From: SG8-30 sp963715485 | Lineage (GTDB): Bacteria; Pseudomonadota; Gammaproteobacteria; Steroidobacterales; Steroidobacteraceae | Length of the DNA stretch: 64,000 nt | Direction of reading: 5' to 3' | Assembly (NCBI GenBank): GCA_963715485.1 | Contig: OY970244.1 | Location: 1,054,001-1,118,000, forward strand | Part shown: piece after piece, positions 17,782-25,988 of the stretch | Numbering within the stretch: the stretch's first letter is position 1 | Layout: each line of letters begins with the position of its first letter | Translations under genes and position numbers: made by a program | The notes under the pieces: generated by a model | Databases searched by the model: none | What the model was told of the DNA's origin: nothing | Seen by the model: the letters and a program-made list of their open reading frames with translations, nothing else

Positions 17782-19143
17782 ATGATCAAGCCACAGAATC
17801 TCATTCCAGCAGCAGTGCTGCTGGCTCTCGTGGGCTGCAGCGATTCGAATGACAGCAAGCCACAAGGCGGGATCGATCCACCGCCTGCGGCGACGTTCAA
17901 GGTACAGGCGTTGCACGCATCGCCCGATGCGCCGGCCGTCAACCTCTCGATCGGCAGCAGCACGATTTCCGACGTCGACTACAAGGCCGGCACCGCTGCG
18001 CTCGAGTTCGACGTAGGAACGTACGCGGTGCAGGTCGACGGCATCGTGCCCGATGGCACGGCAACCGTGATCGGGCCGGTGGACCTGGCCTTCGAGGCGG
18101 ACACCTTGTACAGCATCGTGGCCATCGGTGACGTCGCTGACATCGATGCGCTGGTTCTGAGCCAGCCTGACACGGCGGTACCGGCCGGCTCCGTTCGGCT
18201 GCGCCTGGTACACGCGGCGCCGATGGCACCGCAGGTCGACGTCTACCTCACCACGCCCGGCGCAGATCTGACGACCTCTGCGGCCGTTGGAACGTTCTCT
18301 TTTGGCGAGGATCTGGGCCCGGTCGAAGTCACGGCGGGGGACTACCAGGCGCGGGTCACACTGGCCGGCGACGCTTCCACAGTGGTTTACGATACCGGCA
18401 CGATCACGCTGGCGGACGGCGGCAACCTGCTGCTCGCGGCAGTCGAGAACACCGTCACGGGACCGGCGCCGATCAGCCTGGTCGTCCAGGACGGTAGCGG
18501 CTCCGCGGAAATACTCGATGTCGCGACAACGTCAGACCTTCGCGTCGTGCATGCTTCTCCCGACGCCCCGGCGGTCGATGTCGTGGTCAACGACAATTTT
18601 GCCAACCCGCTGGTTCCGGACCTGACCTTCCCGGGTTTTACGCCCTTCGTCAGCGTCCCGCCGGCAAGCTACAACGTCAAGGTCACTGACGCCGCGACCC
18701 AGGGCGTGATTCCGATCGACGCCGACTTGAACCTGGAGGCTGGCGTTCGCTACTCGGTGTTCGCTGTCGGCAATCTTGCGGCACTCGAGGCGCTGATTGC
18801 CACCGACGATCCACGCCCGGTGGCGACCGCGGCCAAGGTACGCATCATCCATGCCTCGCCGACTGCGCAGAACGTGGACATCTACGTCACCGCACCGGGC
18901 ACCGACATCAACACGGTCGCGGCGGCTCTTACGGACGTACCGTTCAAGGCCAACACCGGCTTCCTGTCCCTGGCAGGCGCCAGCTATGACGTGACTGTGA
19001 CGCCGGCTGGGTCCAAGGACGCCGCCATCGGGCCCGCCACGATCTCGGTAACGAACGGTGGCGTCTACACGGCAATCGCACGTGATGCCGAAGGCGGCGG
19101 TGCGCCGCTTGGGCTGATCCTGCTCGACGATTTCCTGCAGTAA
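17782..19143 (+). CDS. DUF4397-domain lipoprotein
   Basis: 453 aa. Signal peptide with lipobox ALVGC near residue 19 and a short Ser/Asp linker. The mature part has repeated DUF4397 units, each opening with a V-x-H-A-S/A-P-x-A-P-x-V-D motif: 'ALHASPDAPAVNL', 'LVHAAPMAPQVDVYL', 'VVHASPDAPAVDVVV' and 'IIHASPTAQNVDIYV', about 110 residues apart, suggesting four beta-sandwich repeats on the cell surface. GAGGAG 9 nt before the ATG. Faces the two-component operon across the GTTAC boxes and ends in a strong terminator. Confidence 0.87.
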   Translation: MIKPQNLIPAAVLLALVGCSDSNDSKPQGGIDPPPAATFKVQALHASPDAPAVNLSIGSSTISDVDYKAGTAALEFDVGTYAVQVDGIVPDGTATVIGPVDLAFEADTLYSIVAIGDVADIDALVLSQPDTAVPAGSVRLRLVHAAPMAPQVDVYLTTPGADLTTSAAVGTFSFGEDLGPVEVTAGDYQARVTLAGDASTVVYDTGTITLADGGNLLLAAVENTVTGPAPISLVVQDGSGSAEILDVATTSDLRVVHASPDAPAVDVVVNDNFANPLVPDLTFPGFTPFVSVPPASYNVKVTDAATQGVIPIDADLNLEAGVRYSVFAVGNLAALEALIATDDPRPVATAAKVRIIHASPTAQNVDIYVTAPGTDINTVAAALTDVPFKANTGFLSLAGASYDVTVTPAGSKDAAIGPATISVTNGGVYTAIARDAEGGGAPLGLILLDDFLQ

Positions 19144-19170
19144 TCCCCGAAATCATTACTTCCCCCTCCT

Positions 19171-19199
19171 GGCCCCGCTCATAGCGGGGCCTTTTTTTT
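19171..19199 (+). terminator. Rho-independent terminator
   Basis: Perfect stem GGCCCCGCT / AGCGGGGCC with a 3-nt loop (CAT) followed by eight T residues, 27 nt after the DUF4397 stop. Confidence 0.93.
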
Positions 19200-19607
19200 G
19201 GAGCGCCCGCTTCAGGGTGCAGATTGGCGCAGGAATCCGCCCATGTGCGGGCTGCCGTTTCAAACGTCTTTGACCTGGGCCGCCGACTGCTGGCGGATGT
19301 GACCTATCGCGGCTGGGAGCAGCCGAGCGTTGGGACGCTGTCGATGCTGTTTCTACATGCGAAATTTCCTCGTACGACTGCCGATCTTGCCCAATCGCGT
19401 AACGTAGCAGGGAATCCTGGCGAAGGCCGAAGCGAACTCGATACTGTGCCGCGGTGCAGCATATCAACGGCTATCGACCGTGAATCGGACGTCGCCGACA
19501 GGGACGTGGTGTCTATACTGCGGCACGGGCCTTCCTGGAGGGGAAGCCTGCTGGCATCACGCCACATCCAATACGCGCATCAGCGCCATAAAGGGGGAAT
19601 GAAGGCA
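19200..19607. other. Intergenic region, no gene seen
   Basis: About 400 bases after the terminator. An open frame runs through it into the next gene but lacks a start with a ribosome site and any family resemblance; I treat it as leader DNA. Confidence 0.4.
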
Positions 19608-20294
19608 ATGAGTACAAGAATCCTGTCGATCCTGGCAGCTATGGCAACGCTGCTCGTGACCATGCCGTCGCTCGCAGACAAGTTCGAGGCGGTGCACAGC
19701 ATCAACTACCCGGACACCCAACGCGCCAAGGCTGCCATCGACATTCTGATGGCGGACCCGGCCATGAAGGGCGCCAAGCTCACGCTCTACGCGCGGGAGT
19801 TCGGCGATATGGAAGCTACGCACCTCGTCGTTCAGGACTTCGACAGCTATGCCGAGTACATGGACTCGACGGCGAAGCGCCTCGCCAGCCCGGGCTGGTC
19901 GCGCTACCTGCTCGAAACGAACGTAGAAGCGCACTACCTGGGCAGCAAGCTGGTTATGGTAGTCGACGACCACGGCGCGGCGCGGCGCAGCGCCGGCTAC
20001 CTGGTGGCCTACCTCATCAACACTACCGATCCCGCAACCTATCGAGAGGGAATCGCCGATCTCAATCGTGAAGTGGGCAACCCGGGCGTCTTGCGGCTGG
20101 CTTCGTTTCGCAGCGGCAGCACGGCTGTGACGCACGCGGTGCTGATCGGCGGGCCTGACTTCAAGGCCGTCAACGAGTACCTCGACAAGCTCTTTGCGAG
20201 TGACGCCTTCGGCAAGTTCGCCGCGAAGGTAGGCCCCGCCCGCAAGGTGGTCGGGGTCGAGATGTACGAGCGCGTGGCGACCTGGGGGGACTGA
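19608..20294 (+). CDS. Secreted protein of unknown function, about 228 aa
   Basis: Signal peptide 'MSTRILSILAAMATLLVTMPSLA' then a mature part beginning DKFEAVHSINYPDTQRAK. The internal pattern (AAIDILMADPAMKGAKLTLYARE near the start, DFKAVNEYLDKLFASDAFGKFAAKVG near the end) looks like two ferredoxin-like alpha-beta halves, as in duplicated dimeric alpha-beta barrel proteins, which is inference. ATG 19608 has AAGGGGG 9-10 nt upstream; the ATG at 19599 is too close to it. Followed by a strong hairpin at 20319. Confidence 0.75.
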   Translation: MSTRILSILAAMATLLVTMPSLADKFEAVHSINYPDTQRAKAAIDILMADPAMKGAKLTLYAREFGDMEATHLVVQDFDSYAEYMDSTAKRLASPGWSRYLLETNVEAHYLGSKLVMVVDDHGAARRSAGYLVAYLINTTDPATYREGIADLNREVGNPGVLRLASFRSGSTAVTHAVLIGGPDFKAVNEYLDKLFASDAFGKFAAKVGPARKVVGVEMYERVATWGD

Positions 20295-20628
20295 CGCTGT
20301 AGCTCCTGTCTGGCCGGTCCGGTCAGGCCGTGTGAGGCCTGACCGGGCAGGCTATCGGCGTGTGGCGGGGGTCGATTACATCCTGCATCGACTGCGGGGA
20401 GGACATGCGGTCGGCAACCGAGATCGTGAAGAATCTGGTCTGCCTGTCCCTGGCTACCACTTCCAACTCCTTGAATTTCACGCTGTCGCTGGCATCGTCG
20501 GCCGACCCGTGGCCTTCCGATGCAGGTTCATCCGGCGCCCGGATCCCGTTGGCGACTTGGTATTGATTGTCATTCGCGTTAATGTGATCTCGTGATCCGA
20601 TCCTGCGACGATCACCAAGGGGGAACTC
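20295..20628. other. Intergenic region with hairpin
   Basis: About 330 bases, no gene. It holds the hairpin at 20319-20346 and the upstream region of the FAD oxidoreductase. Confidence 0.45.
20319..20346 (+). terminator. Strong hairpin, possible terminator without T-tail
   Basis: Perfect 11-bp inverted repeat CCGGTCAGGCC / GGCCTGACCGG around a 6-nt loop, 25 nt after the stop of the preceding gene. No T-run follows, so it is either a weak terminator or an mRNA 3'-end stabiliser. Confidence 0.5.
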
Positions 20629-22086
20629 ATGAATAGAAGAAACTTCTGTCGCGCTGCCGCGGCAGCCAGCATTGCTGCTGCGTATCCTGCATCACTTCTG
20701 GCCGTCGAGGCCAAGACCAGCATTGCCGCCGTTTCGCTGGATGGCGCGGCGATCGAACTTGAGAAAGCTGCAATACGCGAGCTGGGAGGAAGCCTTACCG
20801 GTCCCGTGCTGCTGGCGACCGATGCGGGCTACGATCCCGCCCGACGGATCTGGAATGGCATGCACGACAAGCGTCCCGCGTTGATCGCCCAGTGCCTGAC
20901 CAAGGAGGACGTGAGCCACGCAGTCACCTTCGCGGGTGAGCGCCGGTTGCTGACGGCCGTGCGGGGCGGTGGACACAGCTGGCCAGGCAAATCGGTTTGC
21001 GATGGTGGGCTGATGATCGATCTGTCGCGCATGAACGAGGTCCAGGTTGATGCAGGTGCCCGCCGCGCCAAGGTGGCCGGTGGAGCCTTGCTCAACGCTC
21101 TGGATACGGCGGCGCTCGCGCACGGCTTGGCGACAACGGCCGGCGTCGTATCTCACACCGGAGTCGGCGGCTTTACGCTGGGTGGCGGGTTCGGACGTCT
21201 CAACCGGAAGTACGGGCTCGCCATCGACAACCTTCTGTCGGCGACGCTCGTTACCGCAGACGGTCGCGTGAGACGGGTCAGCGTCGACGAAGAGCCAGAC
21301 CTGTTCTGGGCAATTCGCGGCGGGGGCGGTAACTTCGGAGTAGCTACCGAATTTGAGTTTCAACTGCATCCATTCAACCGGTCACTGCTGTCCGGAAATA
21401 TCGTCTGGCCGATCAGCCAGGCCCGAGAGGTGCTTGAGTTCTACGCGGAGTGGTCAGCCGGACTCTCTGACGAGATGTACGTCGGGCCAGTTCTCTTCAG
21501 GCACCCCGAAATTGGCGATGTTGTGGCCATGGACGTGGTCTACAACGGTGATGCTGCTGCTGGCGAGAAAGAACTCGCTCCGCTACGCAGCATTGGCAAG
21601 CCCGCCGTGGATGGCGTCATCGTTCAGGACCACATGGTCATGCAGACCTCGCTGGACGGCATCATGGCTCACGGCGTGCGATCCTATGCCAAGAACGGGA
21701 CGGTCAAGGAATGGTCGCAGGAACTCGTCGACCAGATCATTGAGGGTTACGACCCGCGAGTCTTCCTCACTAATCACGTGGCGGGTGCGGCCGTAAAGCG
21801 TGTCGGAGAGCTTGAAACCGCGTTCCCGCACCGCAACGCGGAGATCTTGCTTGTGATTGTTGCCGGCTGGACAGATCCAGCAGCAGACTCGGATATGGCT
21901 TCGGCCGTGCGGGGCTACCATCAGGCGCTTGAGCCGATGATGGGTGGCTACTACGACAACATCGATTTCGATCGCAGTGCCGCCACCGGGAATTATGGCC
22001 CCGCGTACGGCAGGCTTTCGAAGATCAAGGGGCAGTACGACCCTGGCAATCTGTTCCGACTGAATAGCAACATTCAGCCCACGTGA
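20629..22086 (+). CDS. FAD-binding (BBE-type) oxidoreductase, exported
   Basis: 485 aa of the berberine-bridge/6-hydroxynicotine-oxidase-like family. The N terminus MNRRNFCRAAAAAS has a twin-arginine signal (RRNF). The PCMH FAD domain shows 'AVRGGGHSWPGKSVCDGGLMIDLSRM', where the His is the usual 8-alpha covalent flavin site, and 'GGFTLGGGFGRLNRKYGLAIDN'. The C-terminal 'YGRLSKIKGQYDPGNLFRLNSNI' is the BBE motif. Members oxidise alcohols, sugars or heterocycles with O2; the substrate is unknown. Tat export fits a folded flavoprotein. Confidence 0.9.
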   Translation: MNRRNFCRAAAAASIAAAYPASLLAVEAKTSIAAVSLDGAAIELEKAAIRELGGSLTGPVLLATDAGYDPARRIWNGMHDKRPALIAQCLTKEDVSHAVTFAGERRLLTAVRGGGHSWPGKSVCDGGLMIDLSRMNEVQVDAGARRAKVAGGALLNALDTAALAHGLATTAGVVSHTGVGGFTLGGGFGRLNRKYGLAIDNLLSATLVTADGRVRRVSVDEEPDLFWAIRGGGGNFGVATEFEFQLHPFNRSLLSGNIVWPISQAREVLEFYAEWSAGLSDEMYVGPVLFRHPEIGDVVAMDVVYNGDAAAGEKELAPLRSIGKPAVDGVIVQDHMVMQTSLDGIMAHGVRSYAKNGTVKEWSQELVDQIIEGYDPRVFLTNHVAGAAVKRVGELETAFPHRNAEILLVIVAGWTDPAADSDMASAVRGYHQALEPMMGGYYDNIDFDRSAATGNYGPAYGRLSKIKGQYDPGNLFRLNSNIQPT

Positions 22087-22323
22087 GGGCATCTCGAGCG
22101 TTGCATGGCGCCACAGCTAATGCGTCGCCAGGACTGATGCGATCTCGGTCGCGCAGGCTACGATAGCCCCAGATGCCGGACTGTCGTAGCCTGCCTGGCC
22201 AGAGCGAATTGTTGAAGTTCCGTGAACGAATGCGACAGCAACGCTATCCAGGTGGCGCGTCGGCGGGTGAGGGAGATGAACTGAGGCTATTGGCATGCTC
22301 GGTTCATCCCCTGCATTCACAGC

Positions 22324-22899
22324 TCACTTCGGCAGTGTCAGCCTGCCCTTCATCGAACCAGAGAATGATCCGAACGCGGGAAACGGAACCTCTGGATCGC
22401 AGCCGTGGCAATCCATGACAAACGGCCCTGCCAGATCATTGCCGCCGAAATCCGACTCGACGTTGCCACTGGCGCCTTGAAAGCGTCCGCTCCCACCAAC
22501 GACGTGACCGGTTACCCGGCCATAGTAGCTGGCTGCGCCTGCGGGACCAGGCGTGGCGCAGATCCACCCGGTATCAAAGACAACGAAAAACTGGCTCAAG
22601 TCCTTGAAGGTGGTTACGGAGCGGGCGTAGATCATATCCAGAGGGATCTCTCCCACATTACAGACGGTCAGGCCGAAATCCGGTGCGTATTGCGACAGAA
22701 TCGACATCCGCGATGACCCGAACGCACCTTTCATCTCGACCTCACCGAGGATGACGGGATTGAAATTGCCCGAGTCATCGAGCTGAAAATGATCAATCAC
22801 GGTCCCTGCATAACGACCCGAAATCAGGGTTTCGGCAGCTCCTGCGACCGAGAACCACGCTACGCAGGAAATCGCACACAAAACGAGCATTGCGCGCAT
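22324..22899 (-). CDS. Secreted protein of unknown function, 191 aa
   Basis: Signal peptide cut after VAGAA; AAGGAGG 8 nt before the ATG supports the start. The mature chain is glycine- and beta-rich ('ISGRYAGTVIDHFQLDDSGNFNPVILGEVEMKGAFG', later 'SYYGRVTGHVVGGSGRFQGASGNVES', 'FGSFSGSMKGRLTLP'), suggesting a small lipocalin-like or allene-oxide-cyclase-like barrel; that is inference from texture only. Stands alone. Confidence 0.72.
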   Translation of the reverse strand: MRAMLVLCAISCVAWFSVAGAAETLISGRYAGTVIDHFQLDDSGNFNPVILGEVEMKGAFGSSRMSILSQYAPDFGLTVCNVGEIPLDMIYARSVTTFKDLSQFFVVFDTGWICATPGPAGAASYYGRVTGHVVGGSGRFQGASGNVESDFGGNDLAGPFVMDCHGCDPEVPFPAFGSFSGSMKGRLTLPK

Positions 22900-23343
22900 C
22901 TCTGCCCTCCTTCCGGCCCATCATGAAGATCACGGGAACAGGACCCTCGATCGAGGCGCCGCGCGCCTGATCGGGATCGGTCTCGCTGTCGGATCGATCA
23001 CTGCGCGGCCGTGTGGCCAACTCCCCGGTTGGCCCGAATCTGAGTTATCACACAGCCTCGATCCAAAGCAGACACGATCTTGCGGCGCATCAGAGGGTGG
23101 GCTGACGACCCATATCGGACATCACCTTGGAGCGCGGCGCAGTGAATAGTAGCGGCCTGAAGCAAGAGTCTTGCGCCAAGAGCGCGCTGCAAATCGGACA
23201 CAGATGCGTGACATGACTTTTTTGACTTGTTCAATCGAATCGGAAGAGATGATGAGTTGCAATACAGCGCAACTCGCCCAGCAGCCACTATCGCGGGCCA
23301 ACGGGCGTTGGTCAGGAGAGTAGGGTCTGGTGCGAATCCGACA
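22900..23343. other. Intergenic region with weak R1 half-copy
   Basis: About 440 bases, no gene. A diverged R1 right half is at 23092-23121. Confidence 0.4.
23092..23121 (+). repeat. R1 repeat, diverged right half
   Basis: AGAGGGTGGGCTGACGACCC followed by ATATCGGACATC aligns with AGAGGGCTGCTAACGACCC and GAAGCGGACATT of R1. Confidence 0.45.
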
Positions 23344-23682
23344 TCAGCGGACGTTGCGCCAGGAGCCGGCATTGAGTACGCGTTCGAAACCGCGGGCTCG
23401 CAGCCTGCGGCGCGCCATTGCGCTGCGGGTGCCGGATGCACAGCAGACGATGACCCAGCGGCTGGGATCCAGCTCCTTGATGCGCTGCTCGAGTTCCTGC
23501 AGCGGGATGTTTACGCTGCCTTCGGCATGCCCACCGGCGAATTCGCCGGGACTGCGTACGTCCACGACCTGCGCTCCTTGACGCCGAAGTTCGGGGACGC
23601 GACGTCTCGCGTGAAACGCCGAAAGGATTCGCCATGCGAAGTACGCAACGACCAGGCCCAGTAGGAGTTGATCTAGCGTCAT
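23344..23682 (-). CDS. Membrane-anchored rhodanese-domain protein
   Basis: 112 aa. One N-terminal membrane helix (LLLGLVVAYFAWRILSAF) then a single rhodanese domain: 'VVDVRSPGEFAGGHAEGSVNIPLQEL' and the active loop CCASGTRS, whose second Cys starts the six-residue CxxxxR-type loop. Single-domain rhodaneses carry persulfide sulfur; the anchor faces it to the cytoplasm or periplasm, which cannot be decided here. Lies 51 bases past the Fe-ADH stop and on the same strand, so may be the last gene of that transcript. Confidence 0.86.
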   Translation of the reverse strand: MTLDQLLLGLVVAYFAWRILSAFHARRRVPELRRQGAQVVDVRSPGEFAGGHAEGSVNIPLQELEQRIKELDPSRWVIVCCASGTRSAMARRRLRARGFERVLNAGSWRNVR

Positions 23683-23733
23683 GCTCGGTCGTGAACGAGG
23701 CGTTAAGTCTGGATGGGCAAGTGCGACCCGACC

Positions 23734-25042
23734 TTACCAGTAGCGCAGCGCGTTGCGGTACAAGCCTTCCAGGTCCACCTTCGACACACTGCGAGGCGCC
23801 AGGACCAGCAGCCGCTGTTGGGCGTAGGCCCCCTCCGCCAGGGCAGAAACATCGGCTTCACCATAGCCGAGCTCGGTGATCCCGTTCGGCAGGCCGGTCT
23901 CGCGCATCAGTGAAATGAAGGCCTGGGCGAGGATCTCGCCCGCGTCTTCCGGTGACGCACCGGCGACATCGGCCCCGAGTGCCGCAGCGGCCTCCAGGTG
24001 GCGCGCAGGGTTGGCTGCGGCGGTGAAGCGGAATGCCGCTGGCGCGTTGATCACTACCGAGATGCCGTGCGGCACCATCGGCTCGCGCTCCTCGTAGCCC
24101 TTGGCGGTGAACTCGTGCTTCAGCGTCGCGATCGAATACGCCATCGCATGCGGGATGTGCACGCCGGCGCTGCCGAAGGCGAGCCCGGCCAGCGTTGAGG
24201 CGAACATCAGCTGGTGGCGTGCCTCTTTGTCATCTGCGATCGCGCACGGCGCGGGCCAGGTACCTACCGCCGAGGCGAATCGCAGCGATGGCGCCGATAT
24301 CGTTGTATGGCGTCGCACCCTGGTACGGCGGCCGCTGGCTCGGATGCACGGGCCGCGGGCGGCTGGTGTAGGGCCGTGCCGTGTACGACTCGCAGGCGTG
24401 CGTGAGCACGTCGAAGCCGGTCGCGGCGATCACGCCGCCGGGCAAGGTCTCGGTGGTGGTCGGGTCGATGATTGCCAGCGACGGCTTGAGCAGCGGCGAG
24501 GCGATACCGGTCTTCAGCCCGGCAGATTTCAGGTCGACGATCGTGACGCCGGTCGTCTCGCTGCCGGTACCGCAGGTAGTCGGGCAGGCGATGTGCGGCT
24601 TGAGTTTCCCCGGAATTGGCTTCGCCTTGCCGATGGGCGCGTTGATATAGGCAATCAGTTCGTCTGGGTAGGTCGACAGCAGGTTTGCCGCCTTGGCCGT
24701 GTCCATCACCGAGCCGCCGCCCAGCGACACAAAGCCATCGAAGGCGCCGTCGCGGGCAAACGTCGCAGCGGCCTCGAACGAGTCGCTGTTCGGCTCGCAG
24801 CGACTGCCGTCGTAGACCGCGACATCGAGGCCCGCTCCGCGCAGGGAGGCGAGCGCCGTTTCTCCCGGTTCACTGGCCAGCACGTGAGGATCGGCAAACA
24901 GCGCGACGCGCTTCATGCCGAGTGACTGTGCTTCGGCGCCGAGTTCGCGCAGTGCGCCGGGACCGAACTTGATCGGCACGGAACTGACGGCAAAGACGGT
25001 CTCGCCTTCGCCGGGAGCCAGATAGGTTGGATTCGCTGACAT
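23734..25042 (-). pseudogene. Iron alcohol dehydrogenase, hydroxyacid-oxoacid transhydrogenase type (one-base frameshift)
   Basis: Restoring one base gives a 435-aa enzyme of normal length. Part 1 (25042 to about 24239) shows 'VSLGGGSVMDTAKA', 'AYINAPIGKAK', 'CPTTCGTGSETTGVTIVD' and 'GFDVLTHACESYTARPY'; part 2 (about 24237 to 23734) shows 'DDKEARHQLMFASTLAGLAFGSAGVHIPHAMAYSI' and 'VPHGISVVI'. The metal ligands Asp and His (GFDVLTH), His (HIPHAM) and His (VPHGIS) are all present, as are the GTGSETTGV and ESYTARPY motifs of the HOT group, which couples hydroxyacid oxidation to oxoacid reduction. The break is one extra base near 24238, with no other damage, so the gene may be functional and the base a sequencing error. 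Lies 94 nt after the molybdenum enzyme's small subunit. Confidence 0.85.
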
Positions 25043-25136
25043 GGGTCAAGGATCTCCTAGTTGCACACAAAGCGCCAGCCTGCCCATCGGCACCAGGCCT
25101 TGGCACGAGGGTCGCCGTCGCCACAAGCGGACAACG

Positions 25137-25988
25137 CTAGGTCGGGGCGAGCGTCATCACACCCAAATAGCGGCTCTCGTCGCCCAGATCGAATTGGGTC
25201 GAGAAATGCCCGAGAGGGGACGTCGCTTCCAGCTGGTAGCCGCGGCTGTTCGGCTCAAGCCTGTCGATCTTGAACTCACCGAAGGTGTCGGTCGTCGCCC
25301 TACCACTCTCCCGGCCATCCTGCCGCAGCACGACCTCGGCGCCCGCCGCGCATTCCTCGACGCCGTCGACGTGCACGACCAGCGTTCCACCGACGAAGCA
25401 CTTCGTCATCAGGTGCAGGTTCTTGTAGTAAACGCGCGGCCTGGTTTCGAGCTCGGGCTTCCTGACTTCGAGGTCTTCCTCCGCCTGGATCCGCTGCATC
25501 TCCTCGTCCTCGACCTGGATCGTGCGGTATACGTCCATCGGGCAGGACTGCTCGCCGCGTATATGGGTCCAGCCCTTGTCGAGCAACTGGGCATCAAAGG
25601 GCCAGGCCTGCGGGATCTGCTTCTCCTCGTTCCAGCTGATCGCGCCATAGGGGCAGGCGTCCACGATCTGCTTCTGGCCCTTCGACTTCTCGGGATCGAT
25701 GATCACGATGCCGTCCGGGCGTTTGCGCACGGCGCCGTCGCGTGCGGCCTCGATGCACGGTGCGGCATCGCAGTGGTTGCACATCACCGGCATGAAGCGC
25801 GCCTCGAGCAACGGGTAGCTGCCGCGCTCCTTGCGCTGGATGTCGAGCCAGTTGTGCCCGTGCTCGGGTTGCGCAGCCGCGTAGCCCGGGAAGTCGTTGC
25901 CGGTGTACTCGTCCTTGACGGCGAGGAAGCACAGGCGGCAGTTGTCGCAGCGCGCGACGTCGACGATCAGGTTCCACTTCTTGGCCAT
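25137..25988 (-). CDS. [4Fe-4S] subunit of transhydroxylase-type molybdenum enzyme, with Cna-B-like tail
   Basis: 283 aa. Cysteine clusters CDNCRLC (residues 14-20), CNHCDAAPC, CPYG and 'SCPMDV' place up to three [4Fe-4S] clusters, as in DMSO-reductase-family electron-transfer subunits. The C-terminal 85 residues ('GTLVVHVDGVEECAAGAEVVLRQDG', 'TTDTFGEFKIDRL') form a Cna-B-like beta domain, the arrangement known for the pyrogallol-phloroglucinol transhydroxylase small subunit. The ATG overlaps the stop of the large-subunit gene by one base (TGATG), so the two are translationally coupled. Confidence 0.88.
   Translation of the reverse strand: MAKKWNLIVDVARCDNCRLCFLAVKDEYTGNDFPGYAAAQPEHGHNWLDIQRKERGSYPLLEARFMPVMCNHCDAAPCIEAARDGAVRKRPDGIVIIDPEKSKGQKQIVDACPYGAISWNEEKQIPQAWPFDAQLLDKGWTHIRGEQSCPMDVYRTIQVEDEEMQRIQAEEDLEVRKPELETRPRVYYKNLHLMTKCFVGGTLVVHVDGVEECAAGAEVVLRQDGRESGRATTDTFGEFKIDRLEPNSRGYQLEATSPLGHFSTQFDLGDESRYLGVMTLAPT

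Noticed and set aside
19224..19607. Longer start for the secreted protein at 19608
   Set aside because: Upstream codons lack a ribosome site and would bury the signal peptide; the ATG at 19608 with AAGGGGG fits far better.
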